Of a stretch of 64,000 nucleotides of DNA, positions 1 through 12,274 are shown piece by piece. Origin of the DNA: Adiantum capillus-veneris. Lineage: Eukaryota; Streptophyta; Polypodiopsida; Polypodiales; Pteridaceae. The DNA lies in assembly GCA_014529385.2 (NCBI GenBank), contig CM043958.1, positions 144,150,734-144,214,733 of the forward strand. Direction: 5' to 3'. Both the position numbers and the translations under genes were made by a program. The first letter of the stretch is position 1; the number at the start of each line of letters is the position of its first letter. Under the pieces are notes generated by a model. It had not been told where the DNA came from, made no database searches, and saw nothing but the letters and a program-made list of their open reading frames with translations.

Positions 1-2505
1 CCTCTCCGTGATTGTTTTTTCCTGACGAGTGCATGTATGGGTTAAATGAGTACGTATGAAGTTTCCCCATGATTATTTCATCATGTTTAACACACTGATT
101 TATGCACATAATGCGTTTATGATCACGTGCGTGCATAGAAAGCGCTTTTTGTTTCAAGTCATAACAGCGGTAGGAACACTAAGTTAGGGGTCATAACTCA
201 CAAACCATTATGAATCAGCCCAAACCCTTTATACCAGACTAAAACACTTCATTTATAACATTTTCTTTCTTAGATGTCATGTGAAAATCACGCACGAGCT
301 AAGAGACATGGTCCAAAAACAGCTTGCTGCACATTGCACGGCCAATTTTTTTGACTCCAGGCTCCTTGGAGAACCACTACATAGATTCTACGGATGAAAA
401 TCTTGATGATAAATGTATTTAGTTCTCCATTATCACCTCGGGAATGCAAGTTATTAATCGTTCCATAACCGGTTTTAACTACGCGTGTAGGAATGCTACC
501 AAGGGAGAGTGCCATATGACGTCGTGAGTTAACTGAGTTGTTTATGTATGATTTATAGTTTGTTTTGGTGATTTGATTTCAATTATTAGATACCCATAAA
601 CTTATGTGAGGGTATATGGTTAGACAATCGAAATTGCATATGCATAGATGATTAAAGTGGCTTTCTTTTTGGGTTACCGTTTCTTGTGTAAGTATCATAT
701 GGGTAAAGGGATGTGATAGAGTGCTAGTCTATATTATGGAGCTGAGCTTGATGCATTGTTTTGAGGTCAAATACTTTCATTTTCATCTTATGCATGCTCC
801 CGAAAATGGCATAAAGTTATTTTGCATATGTATGAAGTTATAGTTTACGGTTGACCTAAAGGTCGGAGTTGTTCTCCATCATGTTTATGGTGATAGAATG
901 TTATCATATGATGTAATGAATCTTATGGATTGATGTGGATGCCTCATGTGCATGGTTATAATTGCTTTCCACCTTTCTAGGTCAAAACTAGCTCTATGTG
1001 CTAGAGAGGTGAATTGCAGATGTGATGCATCAACTTTGCATGGTTGGATGTTGTCAAAATTAAATTTTTATCATGATTAGTTTCTGGTCGGACTCTTTTT
1101 ATGCATGAAAGACTCATGTCTTAAGGGTCATATGTGTATGGACTCCGATTGACTGCAAGGGATATGTCAAACTCCAAGTGTGGGAGTTGGTTCGGTGCGA
1201 TTATAATTTGTGGTTAAGGGCTGAGATTCCCTCATGGATTATGGTTGTGATTGTATGGTGGAAGCCGATGTGGCTTATGGTTTTTTTTCTGAATATTGTT
1301 ATGTTGTTAAAATTTTGAAGCCATGCTATGTTCTAAAGTGGTTATACAAGATTGGTTGTGCATCACCCAAGTTGGGTGGAGTGATCTCCCGTGTAAAGTG
1401 ATTGGATTATGGTTTTTGATTTTCAGATTAGATCATGAAGTGATCTAGATGGTTTATGGTAGACATGTAAGGTTAGAGACCCTATACAAATTAACTTCTT
1501 AGAAAAGATTGTTTGTGCATATGGAAAGTGCTATTGTGATTAGACTCACATGTTATGTTTCTCATGGCAGTGTCGGAACAAGACTAGGATCACCTACATC
1601 GCTTATCCTTATACTAAAGGGTCATTGACCTAGGGCTTTGTTGGATTGGGGACGTTGCCTAGGTCTTCTTCTTTTTGTTTAGCTCATCTACACGGTTAGT
1701 GCATCGGGGGTTGAATGACCTACACGGATAACGCGTCGGAGATTTTGCCTTGGCTTTGCCTAAACACCCGATGCTGGGCATCAAAGAGGCCCCTCGGAGA
1801 TTTTGCCTTGGCTTTGCCTAAACACCCGGTGCTAGGCATCAAAGAGGCGTGGCGCCTAAACTGGTATGATTGGTGTTGATACCCTACCACCTACTCGTAC
1901 TTGGGATCCTTTCAAAGCTCGAGTTCATGGAGGGAGGTGAAGCAACCTCAACTTATGTTTGGCTCAAGTAGGTTGGAGGTGTTCTGGCTTACTCCCGAAG
2001 AAGTGAAATTCTCTCTATCCTAGTAGAGCGGATGTGGATGGATGAACCGATCGATCCCTACACGGGGTCCGTTGCTCTGCTAGTTATTTTTTCATAAACT
2101 TTTTGAATACTCTGATTTTTTAATTTCATTAATACATGGTTTTCTGTTTCATTTAGATGGGGCATTTAAAGATTCTTTGTTGTCATTCTCTCACGTCTCT
2201 GTGCACTCTATTTCATCCTCCACTATACTCTTTCTCTTCCCGCAATGTGGTGTACACATATATTCACCCTCCCCAATGTTATATTTTTCTTAAGTACGCT
2301 TTCATTCATAACACCCATTCAGGGGTAGCACTAGTCGCTAGGTACTCTGGATGCAGCCCAGCTCATGGCCTAAACTCTATGCTTGGTCGAGTGCTGAGAA
2401 CTCCTCCCCTATGCAAATGCTTCCGCAAATCTGATGTATATCGAAAATTGTATAAGGTGTAAATTGTATATTTTGTGCATGGCCCCCAGGGAGGGGTATC
2501 TCTCA
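1..2505 (+). repeat. 5' LTR, left part cut by window edge
   Basis: The sequence aligns along its full length with 7368-9898, with scattered substitutions and small indels. It ends in TCTCA two bases before the primer-binding site, the usual CA terminus. Copies differ in the CT microsatellite (long at 9580-9627, short near 2220) and in a 58-bp duplication present only here. The divergence looks like several percent or more by eye, so the insertion is not recent. Confidence 0.85.
1737..1848 (+). repeat. 58-bp tandem duplication inside the left LTR
   Basis: The segment beginning CGGAGATTTTGCCTTGGC at 1737 repeats at 1795 with only a few changes. The right LTR has a single copy near 9134, so the duplication arose in this LTR after insertion. 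Confidence 0.8.
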
Positions 2506-2507
2506 CC

Positions 2508-2520
2508 TGGTATCAGAGCC
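2508..2520 (+). promoter_or_regulatory. Primer-binding site (initiator-Met tRNA type)
   Basis: TGGTATCAGAGCC lies two bases after the LTR end. This is the standard plant primer-binding sequence complementary to the 3' end of initiator-Met tRNA, where minus-strand DNA synthesis starts. It fixes the left LTR boundary and the + orientation. Confidence 0.9.
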
Positions 2521-2786
2521 AATGATTAAGATTATGGGGATAGCTTAAAGCGTGATACTAGTCGGGTTAGTTATGCATCGCACATGCATGTAGTTTGGGA
2601 AAGGATATTGCATGCTGTTTGGAGAAGGATATTGTATTGATGATGCATCTATAAGTGACATTGGTTGGTGGTACTTGTTTGAATTGTCTTCTTGAGTGGA
2701 AGTGCTTGGTTTGAGTTATGGTGAAGTGATTGAAGTGTTCAACAATGGCATTGTAATTTCTTTGAATTTTTGTTTTGTAGTAACAA

Positions 2787-3403
2787 ATGGCTCCCAGAGT
2801 GACGTCTGAATGCTTTAGCCAAAGGAATGAGGTTTTGGCCATAGTGATCAACAATATGGCGACACGGTTGTCAAGGGATGAAAGGGAAATCTTTCACTTA
2901 GAAATTGGGACCAAAGTCTTTGGCATGCCAAGAAGCATAACTTGTTGGAAGAGTGTTGACCGTAATTACCTTACCCGTCACCAAGAACCCTTAGTCAATT
3001 CTTTATCTACATTGACGATAGTCCAAGAGGTTGGTTTGCCAACCTCAGGTACCGTTAAGTTAGAATATGGCTAGGCGTAGAAGACATGTTGTACTACTTG
3101 GCAATGTGCTCCCAAATGTTAAGGATCGCTGAAGTTGCTAAGAAGTTTGGAGCTCTTGCAACTATCATAGGGAAAGAGAAACTAGAAGATAAATTCAAAC
3201 CATGTTGTCGTGTGGGAGGGTCCTGGGGATTCACTCTATATAACAAACAGGACGCCACCTGCGAGAGGACAACTTTGATAAAACCCCTATATACGACTCA
3301 TATTAGGAAATATGACCCCTCTTTCTACGCTTATACGAAAGTCAATGCAGAAAACTATCATACCCCTATCTTACATATAAAATTTAGGTCTCACATGATC
3401 TAG
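2787..3403 (+). pseudogene. Unknown broken ORFs in the LARD-like interior, part 1
   Basis: An ATG at 2787 opens 95 codons without a stop, followed from 3086 by a second short ORF in another frame. The first peptide is mixed polar with no zinc knuckle or protease signature, and I do not recognise it. It sits where gag would begin in an autonomous element, about 270 bases after the primer-binding site, so a decayed gag is possible. No gag motif supports that. The stretch 3404-4150 that follows holds no readable ORF, only C-rich runs such as 3820-3830. Confidence 0.3.
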
Positions 3404-4151
3404 CTAAGTAAAACTAGTCAAAGAGCATGTAGCATAGTGACTGGCAATGTACTAAGGAAGCACTTTTGTTGATAACTAGATGTACCCTCAATGTGTCTTA
3501 GTTTGACTTTCAAACTATGTGCTCATTCAACCTACACTCTAGCTACTTGTCCAATTGTGACCCATCTAAATTTCTCAGAAAACATGGTTATAAAGTTGTG
3601 TAGGTTCTTCGTGTAAATTTGCATCTATACAAACTCTTTACAGCTTTCATCCCTCAACAAATGATCTATAATAACAAAACAAGCAATTGATACAAAGCAG
3701 TGTTGGTTTCTTGCATGTATCTTGATAGCTATTGACTCATAAGTTTGAGGGAAGACTCTTTTGGGAAGCCATGATTTTGAAACACAAGAACTTCCTCTCA
3801 TTTTTCCCTTTTCGCACTCCCCCCCCCCCAAAATATGATACCCCTCCCTTATTTTTAAGCTTAGGAGATAAACTACTGGGGGCCTACCCCTAACTTATAC
3901 GCTTATGTAACTTGTAAAAAAACCCCCTCCCCTGCACTTGCGTGGTGCGGTAAGTTTTCCATGGTGAATCCCCCGGGGGGAGGGTTGAGAGAATACCCTG
4001 TCATGAGAGTTAAAAGATTATTTAGAGAATTAGATCAGAGACACCCATAATATGATGAATAAAGGACATGTAGACTCAATTTTGGATCACATGTGTACTA
4101 AATTTTCTCTCTCCTTGTCTTGTTTTTAGATGGATCTTCTTAATTGTCTAG

Positions 4152-4930
4152 ATGAACTCCCAAGTGATTTTGCACAAAGGGTCTTTTTCAATTATGCGGT
4201 TGGATTTAGTTTCCATTAGGGAATTGAAGTGGTTTGATTTTCAAAGGGGACTAGAGACTACCTTGTACCGAACATTTACGTACCATGGGAGTTTTATGTT
4301 GAAGCTCAACCTGAACATCGAACACAAGTGCCTAATAGGTTTATGACCAATCCACAACTCCTGGTCAAGGAAAAGATCCAAGAAGACGATGTTAAAGTAC
4401 ATGGATATGTTCTTTACCTTAACCTGTGTTCTCTTTTGGACATACCAAGTCGAGAGTTCATACTTAGTAAGAAGGTCCTCATGCTAACAAAAAATACGGC
4501 TTTTGTGAAAAGGTCATAATCAGAGTATGGAAGAAGTCAAGTGGCAGCAACCAATTCTATTATGTACCCCAAGAATGGTTCAATAGAGTCTATGGACCTA
4601 TTCTCAAATACAATCCTCATAATGTCACTATTATCTTTGATGAATACGAGAAGCCAAGGCGCATTAGTGACTTTGCCCAAGCACAATCGATGGCAGTGAA
4701 CTCGAGTAGATGTTTCTACAGAGGTGATGTAAATGAATGGTGTGCTCATGTAAATTGCTTAATGGATTACTACCCAGAGATGTATCACGAGGAGAGGAAT
4801 GGTACAAAAAGGAAGACGTGAATTTTAATGCACAAGTTGAAGTTCTAAACTTTGACACTCAAGATGTGAACAAATATAGGGGTAGAACCTTGATTGTAGG
4901 AACCAAGAATTGGTTCATAGGACCCTCTCG
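4152..4930 (+). pseudogene. Unknown broken ORFs in the LARD-like interior, part 2
   Basis: Overlapping frames read as one protein broken by at least two frameshifts: a segment ending near 4519 continues in another frame through about 4820. The pieces are rich in aromatic and charged residues (for example DEYEKPRRISDFAQAQ near 4640-4680 and WCAHVNCLMDYYPEMYHEE near 4740-4790), which looks like former coding sequence and not random DNA. I recognise no family. It could be a captured host gene fragment or a fast-evolving element protein. Confidence 0.35.
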
Positions 4931-5031
4931 TATTTATGTATCTCCCTAAAAACACTATGTATCTTTTTCGTCTTCTACGGTTATAAAAATTTGATTATGA
5001 TATAACACATGTTGCTTTGAGGATATAATAT

Positions 5032-5979
5032 TTGAGTTTGAATCTTGGTTTTATCAATCTAACTAACTTGTGTGATGGGGTGTGTGTGTGGATGACTGAC
5101 ATCTTACCTCAAGGGACATGGGTGAATATACTTTCCTGCCTTATGGTGGAGGAGCATTTCCAAACTGGAGTGGAAGTGCAAAGGCTTGTCACTACCACGC
5201 ATAGTGGGGAAGATAAGAAAAGGTTGATGTCGACGAATGGTATTGAACCTAATACATTCCGAGTTTGGTACCATTACGCTGCAGGGAACTTCGAGTTTAG
5301 ACCACATGAACATAAACCCTCGCCTATTGGGAATATCTAGTGGATACAATCCAAGTTGAGAAAGGAGATTGTTGTCACTAATCAAATATTGTACATAAAT
5401 GCTTATAAGCTTACCTTGAGACCGACAAAAGAAACATGGATGGCTAGAAACATACTTTCCTTAGTAATGGCTACGGGATGCTTTATTACATGTTATGTTC
5501 AATGTATGGGGCCGTCAATGTGAAAACAACGATCAAAATTACTTTAGTCCGGTACCTTGGAAGTTGTTCGTTGACTTATTTGGAAAGTCACTAATCCACA
5601 ACCCTTGCCATGTAAAAGTTTTAAACAATGCTTACAACAGACCCCAGTGCCTTGCATATTGTGCAAATATACACAGCTCAGTTGGATGGGACACATCGGA
5701 TGCGTTTCCAAAGAATCCGCTTACTTTGATGACTACCTTAGATACAAGAAGACAATTGTTCACGTCGAAATGGGGGCCCCGCTAACAAAAAAATCCCCTA
5801 CTCAACAATGGTATGACTCACACGTCAATGAAGAAATGTTTCAACCAAAGATAAAAAAGGATTATTGGGATCGCCCGTCTGATATACTCAAGGAATGGGA
5901 CAACTATACTCCATTGGTGAAAGGGTGTCACAATGAATATTACCGGGTGCATTATGTTAGAGCCATTACAATTTATTAG
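5032..5979 (+). pseudogene. Unknown broken ORFs in the LARD-like interior, part 3
   Basis: A 102-codon ORF from 5032 ends at 5340. After an interrupted stretch, a 124-codon ORF runs 5605-5979 and ends about 100 bases before the inferred 3' LTR. The last ORF is rich in Lys, Tyr and Trp, with no retroviral enzyme motif. The two ORFs probably belong to the same former reading unit as the preceding fragments. Function unknown. Confidence 0.35.
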
Positions 5980-7056
5980 AAACTTTCAAGACACTTTGTA
6001 AACTTATTAGAACCTAAAAGTTTTGTGATATAGAGATTGGATTAATTTATTCATTATTCTTTCTCTTATTTCTCTCTCATTGTAAGATCCCCAATTTTTG
6101 GGTCTCTTTTAAAAATAAGAAAATTAGCTTTCAATATTTATTTTGTCAAATTTTAATTTAAGCTGCTTGATTGACAGTTTGGAAGGTTCTAAAGTAAAAA
6201 GCAAGGCCATTTCCATGTTCCAGTAGGTTAGACGGAAGTTTGATTCAGTTTTGGAAAATTTCACTATTTTTAGCCTTTTTTATGCTTTTAGGTTCTTTTT
6301 CGCAAAAAGCAAGGTCGGATCCTTAATCTACGTGTTCCGAGGAAGCTATAGTTCAATTTTGTGAAAATCTGCTTTCTGAGTGCTTTCTACGCTTTGCATG
6401 ATTTTTAGTGCTTTTTAGTGAAAAGCGAGTCCGCTTTCTTATTCTAGTGGACAAGGAGAACCAGTGGTTTTTTTTTTGTTGCTTTTTACGCTAATTTTAG
6501 CTTTTTGTGCTTTTTGGCATTTTTGAAAAGCAATGTGATTTTGAGGATGACCTAAACATAAAAATATTAATTTTAGTTTCCGTCGGATTTGAAAATGATC
6601 ACCCGAAGCAAAACCACGACCAAACGGGATTTTTATGGGAATTACTTTCATAAAAAGCAGTACCGTAAATACGCCGGGGCAGTTGGGGAAAGTCATAATT
6701 ATGTCAGGACATTATGGAGCGGCATAGTTTAGCTTAGGTTCTATTAGTTGACCTAAGCGGATAGTGTTCAATTGGCGAGTTTTACTGAAAAAATTGAATG
6801 GTAAGTGGGAGAGTTGACCACCAAAAGCAAAGACATATTTTTAGGAAAGTTTCAAAAAGCATGGAGCTATTTCTATCTGTCAAACTAGCACTACCTGTAG
6901 CTTGGGGCACACTCTGGGTAGTAGGAAAAACTATAAATTGGCAGACACCTCAATTTTTAGGGCCGTCTGTTGCATCTACTTCCACAAGGCTATACGTATC
7001 TATTATACGGAATGGTGCAAGCTCTTCATCACCATCTCCTCTCTTGTATATGGGAA

Positions 7057-7112
7057 GAATAATAATAATAATAACAAGAAGAAGAAGAAGAAGAAGAAGA
7101 AGAATAATAATA
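7057..7112. repeat. AAT/GAA trinucleotide microsatellite
   Basis: Runs of AAT units flank a run of AAG units, forming a compound trinucleotide tract inside the 3' LTR. ORFs read through it are low-complexity artefacts. Confidence 0.9.
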
Positions 7113-7305
7113 ATATTCTCCCTCTGCTTGCTTACTATCTCCTCTCTCGTTTTTGGTGTACGCACTCTCTGGAAGCTCTCGTGGTGAAAACCTCAAGCCT
7201 ATATGTAGCTCTCATTACCGCTCTCTTGCAGCAAAGAAAAAATCCTTTCGACAGTCCCTAATCAATTCTAAAGCACAGTGAGAAGCTCTAAACTCCATAT
7301 CCATC

Positions 7306-7309
<4 letters not shown>

Positions 7310-7346
<37 letters not shown>
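7310..7346. repeat. (CT)n microsatellite
   Basis: An uninterrupted CT dinucleotide run within the 3' LTR. Confidence 0.95.
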
Positions 7347-7350
<4 letters not shown>

Positions 7351-9576
7351 TTTTTTTGAGTAGTCACCATCTCCATGATTGTCTTTTTGTATACGAGTGC
7401 ATGTATGGGTTAACCGAGTATTGCCCCATGATTATTTCATCATGTTTAAGACGCTAATTTATGCACATGATGCGTTTATGATCACATGCGTGCATAAAAA
7501 GAACTTTTAGTTTCACGTCATAGAAGCCGTAGGAACACTGTTTTGGTTGTAAGTCACAAACCTTTATGAATCAACCCGAACCCTTTATACCAGAGATAAA
7601 ACACAATATTTAGAACATTTTCTTTCTTAAATCTCATGTGAAAATCAAGCACGAGCTAAGAGATATGGTTAAAACAGTTTGCTGCCCACTCCACAGATAG
7701 ATTTTTTGACTCCAGGCTCCTTGGAGAACCACTATATAGATTCACCGGATGGGCAGACCCACTTAACCAATTGAAAATTTTGATGATAAATGTATTAAGG
7801 TCTCCGTTGTCACCTCGAGAATGCGAGATATTAATTGTTCCATAACCGGTTTTACCTACACGTGTATGGGTGCTACCAAGGGGGAGTGCCATATGACGTC
7901 GTGAGTTAACCGAGCTGTTTATGTATGATTTATGGTTTGTTTTGGTGAGTTGAATTCAATTATTACATGCCCATATACTTATGTGAGGGTATATGGTTAG
8001 ACAACCCGAACCCCATATGCAGGTATGATTAAAGTGGCTTTCTTTTTGGGTTATGGTTTGTTGTGTAAGTATCATATGGGTAAAGTGATGTGATAGAGTG
8101 ATAGTCTATATTATGGAGCTAAGATTGATGCATTGCTTTGAGGTCAAATACATTCATTTGCATCTTATGCATGCTCCCAAAAATGTCAAAATGTTATTTT
8201 TTGCATATGTATGAAGTTATGGTGTATGGTTGACCTAAAGGTCGGAGGTGTTCTGCATCATGTTTATGGTGATGGAATGTTATCATATGATGTATGGAAG
8301 CTTATGGATTGATGTGGATGCCTCATGTGCATGGTTATGATTTCTTTCCACCTTTCTAGGTTAAAACTAACTCTATGTGCTAGAGAGGTGAAGTGCAGAT
8401 GTGATGCATCAACTTTGCATGGTTGGATGTTGTCAAAATTGGATTTTTATATCATGATTAGTTTTTGGTCGGTCTCTTTTTATGCATGAAAGACTCATGT
8501 CTTAAGGGTCATATGTGTATGGACTCCGATTATTTGCAGGGGATATGTCAAACTCCAAGTGTGGGAGTTGGTTCATTGTGAATATGATGTGTGGTTAAGG
8601 GATGAGATTCCCTTATGGATTATCATTGTGATTTTATGGTGGAAGCCGGTGTGACTCATGGTTTTTTTTTCTGGATATGGCTATGCTGTCAAAATGCTAC
8701 CGATATTTTTGCAGCCATGTTATGTTCTAAAGTGGTTATGCAGGCTTGTTTGTGCCTCACCTGAGTTGGGTGGAGTGTTCACCCATGTGAAATGGTTGGA
8801 TTATGATTTATGATTTTGGGATTAGATCATGAAGTGATCTAGATGGTTTATGGTAGACGTGTAAGGGTAGAGACCTTGTACAATCTAACTGCTTGGAAAA
8901 GGATTGTTTGTGCATATGGGATGTACTATTGTGATTGGACTCACATGTTATGTTTCTCATGGCAGCGTTGCTACTACAAGACTAGGATCACCTACATCAC
9001 TTAGCCTTAAATTAAAAGTTCATTGACCTAGGGCTTTGCTAGATCGGGGGTGTTGCCTAGGTCTTCTTCTCTTTTGTTAGGCTCATCTACACGGTTAGTG
9101 CATCAGGGATTGAATGACCTATACGGATAATGCATCGGGGTTGCCTTGGCTTTGCCCAAACACCTGGTGCTGGGCATCAAAGAGATGTGGTACCTAAAGT
9201 GGTATGGTTGGTGTTGATACCCTACCACCTACTGGTACTTGGGATCCTTTCAGAGCTCGGGTTCATGGAGGGAGGCGAAGCGGCCTCAACTTATGTCAGC
9301 TTCAGGTAGGTTGGACGTGTTCTGGCTCGCACCCAGTGAAGTGAAATTCTCTCTGTCTGTAGTAGAGCGGATGTGGATGGGTAGACCAGTAGTCGATCCC
9401 TACATAGGGTCTGGGTGCTCTGCTAGTTATTTTTTCATAAGCTTTTATATGTTATGTAATACCTAGATTTTGTCATTGCATTAATACATGGTTTCCTGTT
9501 TTATTTAGATGGGGCATTTAAAGATCCTCTATTGCCACTCTCTCACATCTCTATGTACTCTATTTCATCCTCCACT

Positions 9577-9579
<3 letters not shown>

Positions 9580-9627
<48 letters not shown>
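9580..9627. repeat. (CT)n microsatellite in the 3' LTR
   Basis: About 24 CT units. The matching site in the left LTR (around 2225) has only a few units, so the tract expanded after insertion or contracted in the other copy. Confidence 0.95.
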
Positions 9628-9630
<3 letters not shown>

Positions 9631-9898
9631 CGCAATGCGGTGTACACATATATTCACCCTCCACAATGTTACATTTTTCTTGAGTACGCTTTCATTCATA
9701 ACACCCATTCAGGGGTAGCACTAGTAGGTAGGTGCCTCTGGATGCAGTCCCGCTCATGGCCTAAACTCCATGCTTGGTCGGGTGCTGAGAACTCCTCCCC
9801 TATGCAAACGCTTCTGCAACTCTGATGTATGTTGAGAATTGTATAAAGGTGTAAACTGTATATTTTGTGCATAGACCCTCGGGGAGGAGTATCTCTCA

Positions 9899-10305
9899 GA
9901 GTGCTTGAACTTCAACCTAAGTATGTCCTAGAAACATGAGAAAAGAACTTAGGAGCAGAAGTATCACCGAGCACCTACTCAAGTAGAAAGACTTCCTTGA
10001 GGAAGATGCAACATAGGAAGATGAAACATCTCTTTACAAAGAATATCCCGACTTAGGTCCCTGTCACACGTGAACGACGGTCATGGTTGTAAAAGAAAAA
10101 CTTCTGGCTTGTCACACAGGGTAGACAGTCGTTAGTATTTACTTTTCAAGCTGAGCAGCATCCAATTGTTGTAGCCCAGGTGGAAGGTTTTCGATTATCT
10201 CTGGTTGTCATACATGGTTCAAGTCCACTGTGTGATTTTTGTGCTTCTTGTTTTGCGGTTGTCCACGAGTGAGGGAAGATGGATGAGAGGTCTTCCCTGG
10301 TTGGC
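9899..10305. other. Unassigned spacer between two retroelements
   Basis: This lies between the end of the LARD-like element and the truncated LTR of the Tat-like element. It does not resemble the missing part of that LTR (22414-22900). It has no ORF of note, and I see no other feature. Confidence 0.5.
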
Positions 10306-10451
10306 CGATCATTGCAACACTACTATAAAAATGAGATAAGTGGTGCACCTCTCATTGGCGATCACCTTGGACCGACAACCCAGATCCATGACTCAGTCAA
10401 ATAAATAATATGCGTACGACGAAGGTGATAGGGTGTCCGTGAGGGTTAACA
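10306..10451 (-). repeat. Truncated 3' LTR (U3 end) of the Tat-like element
   Basis: The segment matches 22900-23066 with substitutions and one short gap; shared landmarks are GATAAGTGGTGCACCTCTCAT and GGTGATAGGGTGTCC. On the - strand it starts TGTTAACCCTC directly after a purine tract, as a 3' LTR should. Homology stops near 10306, so most of this LTR is gone. Confidence 0.75.
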
Positions 10452-10464
10452 TGTCCCCTTTCTT
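10452..10464 (-). promoter_or_regulatory. Polypurine tract of the Tat-like element
   Basis: On the - strand this reads AAGAAAGGGGACA and abuts the LTR start. It is the plus-strand primer site for reverse transcription and supports the LTR boundary at 10451. Confidence 0.75.
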
Positions 10465-11881
10465 GATGTAGATTCTGTCCTCGGAAGCTATTAAGATGAA
10501 GCCCGTTCATCGAGGTGGAAGAGCATCCGAGATTGAATGTCCTTAGCCTTCTTCATCACTGCAAAATCAACCAAAATTGGTAGGGTAATTGAATTCTCAT
10601 ATGCAATTAAAAAGCATATGCAATTAAAAAGAATATGTAATTGTAGGCACACAAATTGATTGGCAACAGAATATTAAACAATTTGTTAGCAGTAAAACAT
10701 TAAACTGTAATATAATCAAATGCATAAAACGTTGTAAAAGTAAAAAACCAAACAAGTTTAGGGTCGCTAATTTAAGGATCAAAAGGCACTAGAGGTCAAC
10801 TATTGATACCATGGACAAGCTTCTCAATTTTCTCTGGTCAATTAAGCTGTTAAATCACAAGAGCCAAGTTATTCATGTCCTAGGGCTGACTAGAGGCTAT
10901 ACCTAGAAGACCTTGTAGTTAAGCTACGATAAAAGTAATTGCTCATGAGATCATCGCCTGACTTATTCCCTTTTGTTTGACCCCCCAAAGTCTTTTCACA
11001 TTGATTCAATTTTGAAGTGTGTGCTTATTTTGTATGCCTTGGGTTTTTTTGCTTTTCCAGGAAAAACGTCCACATTGGAAACCTCTAAGGTTCTAGTACC
11101 ATAGGCAATACATGTGAGTGAAGTACCAAATCAAGCTTGGATTCCTCTTCTAGCTTAAGATTTTACATTGTGTCACTTTTGATTTTTTTATTTGTTCGTT
11201 TCAAAATTTTAATTTTGTAACTTTAGGGGTTCATATAACACTGTTACCCTCCCCAGGCTCATCACACTAGTAAACTCCCTTTATAATACTTAAGTTAAAG
11301 GTCAATAGAGACTAAGCCCACTAGAAATCCCTAGTACATTGCACACAATGCTTCCTAAATCAGATTAAGAGCCTAAAATAACCACTGATTATTAGGAAAG
11401 AATTCCCCATGGTATTAAGAGAAGATTTCTAATGCCTAACTTGGTCAAACTAGCTTACTCAAACTGCTTGATTCTTTAACCTAGACAAAGAATTATGATA
11501 GAAAATTATATAGGATCTAATGTTTAATCTAAGTAAATGTGATGAATATTGCGCTACCAATCACATTTTAAGCAGACAAACATGGATGCAAAAACAAAGA
11601 CAAGGGGCAATGCTAATCGACAAGAAACACCTGTTTGTGTTGATGATCGCGCTCGATCGAAGAGTGAACGAGAGAAAGATTCTATGAAGTCCAAAATCAT
11701 AACAACAGCAACACATCCTTGTACACACTAGAAAACACAAGGAATACCTCTAGGAGGCACATCAGTGGGAAGAGACACCAACCTTTATTGAACACAATCA
11801 AACAACATAAGGAACCCTAACCTCATTATTTGCATCCCCCCTAGAGAGTCAAGGGAACATAATATTGTAGAGATGGGGAGG
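10465..11881 (-). other. Non-coding 3' region of the Tat-like element
   Basis: An AT-rich stretch with no convincing ORF on either strand. The 60-codon + strand ORF at 11549 has no support. Long non-coding 3' regions are common in Tat/Athila elements. Confidence 0.5.
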
Positions 11882-12274
11882 TTACCCTAAGGATAAATGC
11901 CTATCCTCGTCATCATCGAGAAAGACAAAGTCATCATCCGTGAGACAATACATACCATCCATGTAATCATGTAACTCTTCCTCATCATTAGAGGCATAAA
12001 TGTTCACTAAGAACGTCACTAGGCATCTATAGTCATCTTGGTCGAGAGGGTAAGCTTGTGCAATCACAGAGACAATCTCTACTAAGTATGGATCAGTCGT
12101 GGTCAAGAGACGTATCAGCCATTCTAACTCCTCAAAATTCCTCTCACACGCTAGCGTATCTACCAAATCCCATTCACATGCAAGCACCAGGTAGACTATG
12201 TGAAACACTTGTAAAAAGTAAAGAGGATACCTCTCACCCAAGGTAGGAGTGGATGACTCTAGCGTACTAGCCAT
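11882..12274 (-). CDS. Extra 130-aa ORF in the 3' region of the Tat-like element
   Basis: An intact 130-codon ORF in an element whose other genes are broken. The N-terminal half is leucine-rich and mostly hydrophobic (around residues 15-50), and the C-terminal 40 residues are strongly acidic with a run of Asp/Glu (for example DDDFVFLDDDED). I recognise no family. Its position downstream of integrase, in the same orientation, matches the place where some Tat/Athila elements carry an additional ORF. Function unknown, and it may be fortuitously open. Confidence 0.45.
   Translation of the reverse strand: MASTLESSTPTLGERYPLYFLQVFHIVYLVLACEWDLVDTLACERNFEELEWLIRLLTTTDPYLVEIVSVIAQAYPLDQDDYRCLVTFLVNIYASNDEEELHDYMDGMYCLTDDDFVFLDDDEDRHLSLG

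Larger units (their letters stand above)
1..9898 (+). mobile_element. Long-LTR retrotransposon lacking pol (LARD-like)
   Basis: Positions 1-2505 and about 7368-9898 are two copies of the same sequence in direct orientation, and a plant primer-binding site follows the left copy. This is the layout of an LTR retrotransposon on the + strand. The window begins inside the left LTR. The interior (2506 to about 6080) contains no reverse transcriptase, RNase H or integrase motif in any frame that I could find, only broken ORFs of unknown identity. Long LTRs around a pol-less interior fit the definition of a large retrotransposon derivative that is mobilised in trans. The autonomous partner cannot be named from this sequence. 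Confidence 0.8.
6081..9898 (+). repeat. 3' LTR of the LARD-like element (start inferred)
   Basis: The right end is firm: homology with the left LTR stops at TATCTCTCA (9898), the same terminus that precedes the primer-binding site on the left. The left end is inferred. TGTAAGATCCCC at 6081 resembles LTR starts of plant gypsy elements and follows the last interior ORF by 100 bases, but no purine tract precedes it. A purine-rich stretch followed by TTGACC near 6800 is an alternative start. The matching left copy lies outside the window. No protein-coding gene is visible in the LTR. Confidence 0.55.
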
